NCBI GenBank assembly: GCA_964247055.1
Contig: OZ176053.1
Coordinates: 8,556,001 to 8,620,000 of the forward strand
DNA length: 64,000 bases
Direction: 5' to 3'
From: Paragordius varius
Lineage: Eukaryota > Nematomorpha
In this document: piece by piece, positions 14,091 to 25,242 of the stretch
How positions within the stretch are numbered: the first letter of the stretch is position 1
Layout: every line of letters starts with the position of its first letter
Program-made: the position numbers and the translations under genes
Notes under the pieces: model-generated
Told to the model about the DNA's origin: nothing
Database searches by the model: none
Seen by the model: only the letters and a program-made list of their open reading frames with translations

Positions 14091-14841
14091 TTGATCTCTT
14101 CCCTCCAACGTCCAATCAATCCAACGCCAAATCTAAAATCAAAGATAAAATATAAAAATACAGGATAAGGTTTGTATATTAAAAAACATATCTCACCCAA
14201 TATATTATTTATTAGTATTATTTTTTAGCTTTAAATATAGTGTATAATTATCTAAATAATTAAAAAAGTTATTACTTTCGCCACTGGCTTCCCCACCTCT
14301 CAGCATTTTTCCAGCTTTTTCGTGTCAAAATAAAGAATCTCCTAAAACAGTTTGCGTTATTTTAAAAAAATCATATTGATAACCATAAAATTAAAAAATA
14401 AAATCATCTTAAGCCTTGAATTTTTATTTTAAAATTGTCCAAAATTAAAATGATATATTCAATGCACAAGCTCGAAAATTTTTTTTAATATAATTATTGT
14501 TGACTGAATAATATACGATTTTAATAGATACACAAACTTTGATAGATGGAATGGGGAATCTGAGAAAATATCTCATCCAAAGCCATATATGTGAAACATA
14601 GCATGTTGTTGGCAATTAACATTGTTGGGTTGAAAATAATGTAGTGTCTTACATCCAAATTGTGTTCATAAATAAGTAAGATGGGAATAAATGTTTAATT
14701 TCAATCATTTTTTGTTTTCACCCATACGCTACTGTAATTGTTGGTCAAAAATAATGTGGATTGGTCAACATAATAAGCATATTCTAAATAACAAAAACAA
14801 ATAAACCAAGCGGTTAATTTATCAATAGTTTTGCCACAATC

Positions 14842-15355
14842 TTTAACATTTCGATTCAATTTAAGATATCAATATACCCCAGATATATTTGTTTAAATAT
14901 TTCTACAAAACTACTGAGGAACGACCCCAAATTAATGCTTCTGTCCTAATAAATTTATATAAATAAGCCTAAATATCTAAATTTAGTTTTGATTAAATTC
15001 CATAACAAGCTACTTGACACCATCTTTATTTTACAATTTTTTTGAAAAATATCGGGTTCATTTATTTTTAAGCTAAAATCAAAGGTAATTTTTTTGAATA
15101 ACATTTAGTATTAATAAAAAGAGAAAAATGGTTTAAGTTTGCTAATGCACACAAGTCACGTTGAAATTTTTACTTATGGGTTTTACTTTAAAATAGGTAA
15201 TATAATTTTGAATGAATTACTTATAATTTGTTTATAAATGTAAAAGTACAAATCCTTTGCCATGGTTTAATTCCTTCTTTGAATTATTTAATAAGGCCTG
15301 GGAAATATGCCAATTTGAATCGAAGGGCTAATGAATATGTTGTATTCAAGTGTTA
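14842..15355. mobile_element. MITE family C, copy 2
   Basis: About 514 bp, matching 7513-8092 along its length (for example TTTCGATTCAA at the left, GAATATGTTGTATTCAAGTG at the right, and CTACTGAGGAACGACCCCAAA inside). More diverged at the ends than copy 1. Confidence 0.65.
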
Positions 15356-15678
15356 AGAGAACAAGCCCATTTTGGATGAAAAAAATTAAGGATTTTCCGA
15401 GCCGTAGCCAGAGTTAAACTGCGAAAATATGCTTCAATTGAAAAAGATAGATTTATATAATTTTGAGAATCTTTATATATATATATATATGTTTAATCTA
15501 ATTTCATATTTTTACAGTATATAGATAAGTTTAGTGGCCGGACTATGTCATTGAAAGTTATATATTAGCGTTTAAATATATTGCGTTTAATTTATCGGCT
15601 ATTTTGTAATCATTTATATTTGTCAGCTGTTTTGCATAATGATATTAAATTGGATGTTTATTTAAATTTTTTCAGGTA

Positions 15679-17420
15679 ATGTGCCAGTTAGAAAAAGGGT
15701 CTAATATTATAATGGATCCATGTGGCCCATTAGATGTTAATTTTTCTCGTTCAGCCACAGGAATGATTCTTATTACGCAGATGGTTAGTTGTTAAATGAT
15801 TAATTTAAAATGTTTTTATTTTAAAGGATACTTATTTCATTTAAATTAAAAGTTTTTAATATTTAGCACTTTAAAAAATATAATGCTCAATTGCCTTATT
15901 CCCGTATCTATAGTTTTTATGGCATTACAGAGAAAAATGTTTTCTTCAATTACACCGATATCTATCTAATAATTCAGAATACATATTCATTCTAAAACTT
16001 TTTTGCTGATAGTTTGTCGCATTGTTAGCATTTTTAACGGTTGAATTCTCGACATGGTGCTTATTTTCTACAGGAGCCATGCGGACATTCACCTCACTCG
16101 CTTTCCTAGTGTTTTGGATCAATATGGTTTTTCTAGTCATATTTCTTTGCAAGGTCCCTTACAAAGTTACTTCCGTCAATTGGCTATTAATTGTAAGTTT
16201 CTTTTAACTGTTATAATATAATTAACTATATCAATTAATTACGAGGCGTTTTAATTGCAATCGTTTAATGGGCCCTTTAATTTTTAAATTCTAAATTTAA
16301 AAATTATTAACTAATTTATAGACGTTTCTTCAACAATTTTTATGTGCCCTCTTTACCATTGTCGCCATAATAGTTTTGGCTATCAATCCATGTACTATCG
16401 GACAAATGATTGGAGTGGTATGTATTTGTTTTTACGATAATACCATTTACTTGCACTATTTTAATTTATAATTTTGATTAAACACTTACTTTCCTTTAAT
16501 TATTATTTTTTAGTTTATTGCGGTTGTCCTTTTACTTTTTTACCTGCTTGGGGCTCTGTTAGTGTATCGTAATCTCACTCATCCTGACAGAGCGACCGAA
16601 CCAATGGACCCAGTAAATGCAAACTTACCAGAAGTCACCAATGTCCATAAAAGTATTAAGGATAGGATAAATCGAATAGCATCTCATGCGACCACGACCC
16701 CTCATCACAGTGATATTCAACAACATGTTGAAAGGCCTTACCCCGCTTCCTCAACGATTCCACCTCATCCCGCCTCTTTAGATGCCGATGGCCATATCAT
16801 TAATCCTAATACTTATTTTGTAAGCCCTGCGAATGTGAACGTTGACCCAAATGAACGACGCATAGAATATTATGGAGGTGATAAACCTCCAACGTATAGC
16901 TCCTCCACCAATTATATCCCACACAAAACTTTTGCCGGTGATGTGAAACCTATTGTACCGCCCCCACCCTCTTCGTCATCCACAACATTTTCTCAACAAC
17001 CGCTGTACGCTAATAATATGGCAGAATCTACGGTGGATCACAGCCATCCACCCAAACCTACCGGTCCTTATCATCCCCCTCCTGCAAACACCAATGTAAA
17101 CATTTATTGAAATATCATTTTACATTTACCCGTTTAAAAATTTTGTCCAGCTTGATTGTTTATAGTTTCCACATAGTGTGCTATAGAAAACCTAATGCTT
17201 TTTATTTTAGGTGGTGAAAAATGATTCCAATCCTACAGTTTTTGCTACTTCACTCGAAGAGCAATTAAATAGGAATGAAAAACAACCAAGTGATACTTCT
17301 TCCAGTGGTCCTCCACCCATATTCCTTAAAATGAATTACCCTCCACACCCTCCGCCCCCTTCTAGTGGAGATAGACCTCCGACACCTCCTTACAGAACTA
17401 CGATTCAAGCCGATACTTGA
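15679..17420 (+). CDS. MARVEL-domain tetraspan membrane protein with a proline-rich tail
   Basis: Five exons are supported by frame continuity: 15679-15783, 16013-16192, 16322-16417, 16514-17095 and 17211-17420, giving about 390 aa. All four introns have GT and AG ends at codon boundaries. Four hydrophobic segments follow the MARVEL pattern: one across exons 1-2 (GMILITQMFVALLAFLTVEF), then SLAFLVFWINMVFLVIF, LCALFTIVAIIVLAI and IAVVLLLFYLLGALLVY. MARVEL proteins (myelin, plasmolipin and CMTM types) act in membrane apposition and vesicle traffic. The roughly 220-residue tail is rich in Pro, Ser and His and contains a PPxY motif (DKPPTYSS), a potential WW-domain ligand. The orthologue is not clear. 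The start lies just after a TTTTTTCAG acceptor, so an upstream 5' exon or a trans-spliced leader is possible; Met at 15712 is an alternative start. Confidence 0.82.
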
Positions 17421-18238
17421 AAATTATAAATCTAAATCTCTCACTGCTAGCAAAAAAACAGCATTATAAACAATTCATGTAAAAAAAGTATTTGCCTTAT
17501 CATACACAATATAATGAAAATATTCCAAAATTTACTACAGTTTTTTTATATTCTATATGATCGCGAAGAAGAAACTGTTATATTGATGCTCATGTGTCAT
17601 TTCAATTTATCATATATTAAATGACCTCTAAATATAAATCGCTTAACAAACGCGTCGATATATTTTGACTCTAAAAAAATTAGTGAATTAGTATTTCAAT
17701 GTCTGAACTTTATGAAAAGAAAATTATAAGTTAAAGTAAACCGAATAATCATTTTTCTTCCGATATATTATTTCTATTTAAATACGATTTTTATTTAACC
17801 TTAATATGTTATATAAAATATTATATACATCGACTTGCATAAAAATACCCTGGAGCGGTTTTATTTTTCGTACATTATTATATAAACAACATTTGTTCAA
17901 TTTGCAATATTTCTCTATAGTTTGATCAATAAGGCAATATCAATATTTTTTAATCATTATTTTTATATATGCGAGAAAAAAACGGGAAAACGTAAAATAT
18001 TTTGATAAAACAAAAACTTGTCATTTTATTTATTTAAAATAATTTTAAACACCTATGTGACAATAATGCAAACTATATTATGATATATTTTTATTATTAT
18101 TGGATATAAAAATATTTTTTTTGCTAATTTTTACAATCAAAATTAACAGTTTTTTTATTTTATACTCGCAATACATCTACATTTTTCATTTGATCCATAT
18201 ATACATATAATTTATTTGTATAGCAATCATATTTCACA

Positions 18239-18239
<1 letters not shown>

Positions 18240-18279
<40 letters not shown>
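18240..18279. repeat. TA microsatellite
   Basis: Alternating TA run of about 40 bp. Confidence 0.9.
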
Positions 18280-18283
<4 letters not shown>

Positions 18284-21126
18284 TATAAAATATAGGACAA
18301 AGAGTAACTCTATACTTTAAGAAATAAATGAATATATATATTTATATATATTATATTATATATAATCTTTATTTGAGGTTTAAATGGCTGTAATAGTTAA
18401 ATTCTCATAAATTTATTGAAAACTGAGCTATATCCAAAATTTTCTATGCAAAAATATTAATTATATGAAATTATTTATTGATAAATGCTTAACACATAAA
18501 ATTGAAAAAATTATTTAACATTTAAAAAAATTAAATTTTAATTTTCAAGGTTACAAAGCGCAAAAAAATTTCAATGCCGTTGTACTTTTATAATAACTAA
18601 TGGATTTAAATAAATATATAATATGATAAAGTATGCGAAAAGATGGTCGGTCACATTTAATATTTTTAAAGTTTTAATTTATAAAGAGAGTCTTTCCTAA
18701 CCTTGATTTAATCACAAATTTTTATGCTCTAACATATTTTATTTTACAAAATAATTTAATTAAAATAATTTTTCATAATTAACAAATTATGATATTTATT
18801 TTTCGGAGACAGAGAGAAGATAGATATGAAATCAATAAATTACATTAATAAGTATAATGCGACTTTCTTTTATCATTTTAACATAAATTTATTAATATTC
18901 TCAAATATTAATAAATATGAGATATCATGCATTTTATCTCACATTAATTTGGCTATTAATGCATTCGATAACTGGTTAAAAAAATATATTTTTTAAACGA
19001 AAATTTGGGAACTAATTTGTTTTGGTATCGATAGAGATAAATAATTAAATATATTAAAATGTTGTAAAATCTGGACTGAAACGACACATAAAATAAAACA
19101 TGATCACACTATCACATTATTACATAAATATTTTTACAGCCGGCAATTTTGGAGCCACAATTTTATATTGATTTTTACATTACACTACACTGTGATATAT
19201 AATTAATTATGTGTGGAAAAATTGAAATCAAATTTTGCGCTTGCCCGTAAATTTTCCACCTTTGAAAAGTTATAAAAGAAATTGATTCGTAAATGAAGAT
19301 GAATACTATTTATTTATCTATTACGCTTTTGCGTCAACATAACTCGCATATCCCAAATAGATAGTGATAATGCCTGCTTAATTCAGGGACCGATTTCGAG
19401 ATTGGACATCGACATTTAATCGCATTTTTTTATAATATTTTTAGACAAGCTTATTGGTTGTATAAATTTAAATATTTTACCCTTTTCTTTTTTTGAAATA
19501 GCGTTTTTTTCATATTAAATGGGTTAATAAACGCATTAAGATTTATACAATAAAACTTGCGTCATTGGTGTTTTGATATTAATATTGAGAGATTATCCAA
19601 ATTTAAATTATTTTTATTTTACATAATGACTTCACCTACTTATTATGACCTTATGTGGTGCACGTGTATACAATTTTTCAAAATTTTGGTATCTAGCAGA
19701 TAATTACATAATATTTTATGTAAAAACTACTTTACTTAAATCAAATTTTGGCTTTTGTTGAATATTATTCTAAATTAGAAGCAAACGCATTTTTTAAAGC
19801 TTTATATTTGTAGAAACATCTTCTACATAGATTAATCGAATTTTTTATCTGGTAAATTTAAAAGCGTGTTCGCCAAGATTAAAATGTATATGGTTTTTTA
19901 AAAAAATAAGTAAATTTGGTGGCGGAACATTTTTATGTAAAGGATACTTTCTACAATAATTTAAAACGTTTTAAATTTTATGCATGCTTTAAAAAAACCT
20001 CCTAATGCGATTTTTTTGTTAAGTTTGATTATTACAGCAAATTATGCTTGTTAAAATAATTTTTGTGATAATCTTGTATATTTTTATCCATCTCTACGAG
20101 TCTCATAAATGGGTAGCAAAAACTGAATTTTTACCTATTATCATATGATTTATTTCTTAATGGCCGTAAACCCCAAAGCTAAAAGCACCATAACACATTG
20201 TTATAGTTTGTAATTTCCAAAAACATTCACTTTCCAGTTATTAATTTGACATTGCACATCCATAAAATCTATATTAGTTTGTGATTGAATAATATAGATC
20301 CCTGTATTCACACAAACTGGAGAAGGGTAACTTTTTCAAACATATTTGTTTCGTACCATCCTTTATCCTGTAAATGACTCTCTTTATTTCAAAATAAATC
20401 GGTTATTATGTCTCACTCATTTGGATTTGTTTGCTAGCAGATTATTTGGCCATTCTTATTGCTCGAATTCAAACCTAACAAGTTAATATATCTCCTGACC
20501 TTAATTCATTGATTGATATTTAATATCCATCAACTAGCAATCCCAAAAACTCTGAAAAAAAAAATTACTCTGATCCCCAAAGTTTGCTTGTTTTGGTTGC
20601 CTTTTCTTTCTCCATTTATATTATTAACTAAAATCAATTTAATCACTCTAGGAAGTTATAAAAGCGAAGACAACATCTACCACGTACCACCACACAATGG
20701 ACAAATAAGAATACTTCACCGCAACACCGACCAATATCATTAAATAATTTTTTTATTTGAAAAAATTATAAGAGAGCACAATTTTTGTTAATGCGTAAAA
20801 AGGTACATAGGAGTATTTTTATAAACCCAATTTTAAAAATTTTGAACCGAATATAACTCTTATCATATGGTAAACGTTTATTAGTTTTCTAGATAGTTTG
20901 AGCTAGCATGTTGATATTGGCACAACGAATTTAGTTTGTTCTTAAATGTATTGCTTTAAGGTCAAATGAATTTAAAAGAATCAATTATGCATGTGGTATT
21001 ATTTGTCGCTTTTTCAAAATTTACCTTCATCGTTAGATAATTTAGCCGGAGTTACATTCTATACATTTAAAAAACAGACATTTATTGCTTAAAGCTGACT
21101 TTGAATTAATACTTAACCTCTAAGGC

Positions 21127-21365
21127 AGGGGTGTCCAACACAAATGGCTTGGCGGGCCGCATTCACAAAATACATGGGCAATTATCAAATATTATAGATT
21201 TTAAACATAACATTGTAAAAACAACTATTTATTTTAACACTTTATGCTAGGTCATTAATTCGGAAGAAAATTTTTTTAAGAAAATCATTTCATTTAAATT
21301 ACGTAAATTTTTTTATTTGAAATTTCTCGCAGGCTGCAGAAATATTAGAAGGCCGCGTATGAACT
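21127..21365 (+). mobile_element. MITE family B, copy 3
   Basis: Begins with CAGGGGTGTCCAACACAAAT and GGCGGGCCGCATTCAC, and ends near GAAGGCCGCGTATGAAC. It matches the copies at 8421-8680 and 11930-12192. Confidence 0.65.
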
Positions 21366-21593
21366 GCTTTAAAGCTAAAAGCCAAATCTATATAAAAGCT
21401 GTTTATTTTCAGTTCAAGGGTGTCATCACAATTTACCTATATATTGATGACATTGAAGTTGGTGTCTGGCGCAATAATTTTACCGATCTTAAGCGTTCTC
21501 TTTTATTGCTTTATTTCATTAACAAAACAACTTAGGGCACTCATGTAAGACCGCAATTGTATGCTATCTGACACGCACAAAATTGTTATTGGG

Positions 21594-21832
21594 CAGAGGC
21601 GTAGCTTAAATTTCTGGTGCCCGGTGCCTGAATCCATGATGGCGTCCCCTCCCCCTCCATGCGACCCCTTGCATTCAAATAAAATAATAAAATTGTCATG
21701 ACCACTCATATTGCGTGATTTTTTATGTATTAAATGTAAATAACTATTTTTTTAAAATAAAATAAAAAAATTTAAAATCTGGCGCCCCCGCTCAGTGCAT
21801 CAGCCCCCTTCCCCCCTCTAGCTACGCCTCTG
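21594..21832. mobile_element. GC-rich 239-bp MITE with 13-bp perfect terminal inverted repeats
   Basis: Both ends carry CAGAGGCGTAGCT in inverted orientation with no mismatch. Inside are GC-rich arms (GGTGCCCGGTGCC on the left, GGCGCCCCCGCTCAG on the right) around an AT-rich core. The CAGAGGCGTAGC terminus is typical of short non-autonomous hAT elements. I do not see an intact 8-bp target duplication. Confidence 0.8.
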
Positions 21833-22239
21833 ATCGCAGGGGCCTAATGAAAAATATAAGTGATTTACCTTAAAACTCAAGGTACGGGTGGAAATCATTT
21901 TTATTAACTTGATCATATAATGATACTTGTTTAGATGGCTAAACCTTTGTGAGGCATTAGTTTGCATAAAAATAGCGATATGTAAAGAGAGGAACCGGCT
22001 AACCTCTTTAGGCGGGAGGTTAATTTAACCTTTATAGCGGCCCAGAAGTTCATCAAAAATGGTAAAAAAAATGATATTGCTTGATAATGTTGTGGATGTT
22101 ATGCATTGACTATAATATTTTAAAGTTTCTGAAAATTATTTATTTATCTCCTAAATTTTTTCCATTTTAAGAATTGTAAAATAAGTTTTCTTAGTTCTAT
22201 ATAATATTATTTAATATTGCATATTTTAGTCACATTGGA

Positions 22240-22545
22240 AGACATTCAGCTTGACATAGGCACTCTTTCAAATTTGGTTTTTACATGTTTTCACTCGTGC
22301 GATCGGTCATGTGAGACAACCTGTCTCGCCATAAAACTTTACCTATAGCGTCTTCTGCTTTTAGCTAGCTCTCTTTTTTTTGTGTCCCATCCATCTTGTT
22401 TTGGGCCGCCCACGTCTTCGTTTTCCTTCAATTAATCACTCTCTATTGTTTTTGAATATAATTAGAGTCTCCTTTCGATGTGCAACCAACCTAGCCTATT
22501 TGTCATTATTTCCGCTACTGGTTTAAAATCTGTGCTCCCACGAAT
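22240..22545 (-). mobile_element. LINE 3' tail fragment
   Basis: The minus-strand translation, across frame changes, contains EDAIGKVLWRDRLSHMTDRT preceded by a basic proline/tryptophan-rich piece. This is the usual C-terminal end of non-LTR retrotransposon ORF2. It is heavily decayed, and no reverse transcriptase core remains here. Confidence 0.55.
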
Positions 22546-24664
22546 ATATAATTTTTTAAACCTCACCTTTCAAATTAGTCCCTGTAATTAGCTGCAAAAT
22601 CACGTTTTTTGCAGAATATATTTCTAAAAAATCGTGGTTACGGAGCTTTATTATAGGGTAAAAATTATTGCTGAGCGCTTTAGATGCATAAAAACACCAA
22701 ATAAAGATACCATGTAAAATACATATCTGGGATTTGTAACTCATACTCTTTCTTTATGAATGGGAATATTATTAAGGGGCAGTTTTAATATGAAAAATTT
22801 TGGTTCTTATGAAACCATACCCGTAAAACAGTTAAAGACAGTCTAATTACTGAGAGATGGATTTAATTTAGTTTTTCTCGTCCATTTTTAATTAATGCAA
22901 AAATTTGATGAGGATAATTATCGGTGAGACATGTCCTTGAAGTGTCACAGGGTTAGCTAGATATAATTTTTAATCTTTCAAGATTAAAATTCGAACAAAT
23001 TAGGCGTTTTATCACAAATACTTTTTAATGTCATAATTTACCATATTCTAAAAATGCTTTATCGGAAAATCTCGGATTTTGCGTGTATTTTTAAAAAACT
23101 TGTCCAATTTAGGAGAGGCTATAAATATGAGACTTTCTGAGCTCTTATTTAAAAATAATTTGATAATATTATTTTGCTTTTTGAATATAGTTTATGATAC
23201 ATTTTAATGATATATTTGGATTGGAGCAATTATTTACCCAAAAATTTTCTTCAGCATACTGTGCTTAAATTTTGCGACTTGCATGAATCATTTACCAAAA
23301 AGAGATAATATAGTTTTGAATGACTAAACAGGATATACTCCCCTATGATTATGTGCACGGTGTTGCAAGGGATATTTATCGATATTTTTGGACAATTTTT
23401 CCCTGATTGAATAGATGATATTACTATGGCATTTTTCTTTTGAAACAAGCGGAATGCATTTTTCGAGAAATTTCGCAAGTGCATTCATTTTTTCCTGGAA
23501 TCAACGTCGAACATTAAAAAAGGTTTTGGGTAACATAGCATTTTATTGGTTGATTTCTTCAAAATAGGTTGATTTTTCAAAGATTTCATTTATGTCTAAA
23601 ATGAGATAGATTATCATATTTCATTCTTTATTTCGCTTCGTAGTGGTGAGGCGAATTAATTTATTTAAACATACCTGTTAAGATTTGCATATTATGCATA
23701 ATACATTAGAAATATTTTTAAAATAATAAGAATTAGAAGTGTTTTAAATTTGCAGTTTTCTTCCTATTATTTTGTTTTGGCACTTTCCCCAATTTTCATA
23801 GATAGCCATTATTAAATTAAGACCCATAATCAGTATATTTGACCAAAACAACGCTATTATTTAAATACCATTTCACATAAATGAGGATTTTATGCAAAAA
23901 ATTAAGTTTCATATTTTGTTTTTGATGAACCACATTACAATATAAAGCTCTAAATTAATTTTTAAAATTTTTTTAGAAACTCTAAAGGCCGTGGCAACCA
24001 GGCGAAGCTTTGATGTAAAATGTCTTTTACAGAAATGAATTACGATATTCCCCCACTTATTCTTGCATGTTTGTATCATAGTTCCATAATTGTTTATATA
24101 TTATAGAGTTTGGTCAGATATAAAAAATATATCAAGTTTAAAAACGATTTATTAACTCTCTATTACCTTTTGTGATAGTTTTATATCCTAGAGCGATTTG
24201 AAACTTGAATATATTAAATAGAAGGTATTAAGTCGGATTTAATAACATGCTTTCCTTATCATTTTGGACGTAATATGCAAATTTTTTGTAATAACGTAGA
24301 CTTTTTTGCTGCCATTTTTAGACTCGAGATGTCCTCTGTAAAAAATATAAGCCTTTTTAATTTATACATGAGAGCAATATTTGATATATTAATATCTAAA
24401 AAAACTTTAATAGTTTATTTACAAAATTGAGCTCTAAATAAAACATTTACCATAATATTTATTACTATTTTAATGCCTATAGCCGTTAGTTTAAAGTATT
24501 TATATTATTTACTATAAAAATAAGTATAATAATTCTTATAATAATTTTGTCAAAATTCACTCCATCGGTAAATTATGAATATATTTTTGCGATAGTCGTT
24601 CTAAAATACATGGTTAAGAACATTTTATTGTTCGTTTTGTTATATTCATCTGTTTCCTTAGACG

Positions 24665-25204
24665 ATGAAGTTTTACCAAAATTTAATTTTAGGATTGATT
24701 TGTGTGCTTTTAGCGGCTTCAAAATATATCCAGGCCACGGTAAAAGAATTGTCAAAGTCGATGGCAAAGTAATTTTTTATTGATATATAAGGTTCATCCA
24801 TTTATCAATAATAAAGCTGCTGCGATGCATTTGAATAAAACAAATCCTCGTAAAGTTCATTGGACTGTTTTGTATCGTCGAAAGCATAAAAAGGGATTGC
24901 AAGAAGAAACTACTAAAAAACGCACTAGGAAAGTTACTAAATTTCAACGAGCCATTGTTGGTGCCTCATTAACCGAAATTATGGCTAGACGCAATCAAAA
25001 ACCTGAAATACGTAGAGCTCAAAGGGAACAAGCTATTAAGTTATATATTATTAGTAATTATAGAGCTGCCAAAGAAAAAGTTCAGAAAGTTAAAAAACCA
25101 GTAGTTAAGGTACATTAAATTATATATATTTTTAGGAAAAATCAAAAGTGAAAGCTACTCAGAAGGTTATGAAACAAGCACCAAGAGTTGGGGGGAAACG
25201 ATAA
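24665..25204 (+). CDS. RPL24: 60S ribosomal protein L24 (eL24)
   Basis: Four exons: 24665-24669, 24693-24768, 24792-25109 and 25136-25204, giving 155 aa against about 157 in vertebrates. The three introns are only 23, 23 and 26 nt, and each must be removed to keep the frame. The first exon is 5 nt (ATGAA). The protein starts [20 protein letters not shown] and contains [12 protein letters not shown], both diagnostic of eL24. The N-terminal zinc-binding half is reduced: CAFSG keeps one Cys, and the second Cys pair of archaeal forms is replaced (HPFINNKAA), as in other eukaryotes. The C-terminal tail is Lys-rich. A CCTTAG acceptor-like motif lies 3 nt before the ATG. An AATAAA at 25217-25222 follows the stop, and NAGLU starts 38 nt downstream on the same strand. 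Confidence 0.96.
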
Positions 25205-25242
25205 ATTTTCTAAAAAAATAAATTATTTTCTTTCATTCATAA
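25205..25242 (+). promoter_or_regulatory. 38-nt spacer between RPL24 and NAGLU
   Basis: This is the whole interval between the RPL24 stop and the NAGLU start. It contains a poly(A) signal (AATAAA, 25217-25222) and a T/C-rich run before the NAGLU ATG, but no AG just upstream of that ATG. It is too short for a normal promoter plus 5' UTR, so NAGLU transcription probably starts inside RPL24 or the two genes share a transcript. Confidence 0.5.

Larger units (their letters stand above)
9771..15678. other. Gene-free stretch rich in small repeats
   Basis: No coding exon is supported. The stretch is built largely from copies of dispersed families B, C, D and E, listed separately, and AT-rich filler. 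Confidence 0.6.
17421..24664. other. Gene-free AT-rich stretch
   Basis: No coding exon is supported. It contains a TA microsatellite (18240-18279), a family B MITE, a GC-rich MITE and a LINE tail, listed separately. The frame at 20513-20743 is open for 76 codons but resembles nothing I recognise. Confidence 0.55.

Noticed and set aside
20513-20743. 76-codon plus-strand frame
   Set aside because: No recognisable domain, no splice partners, and a composition like other chance frames here.
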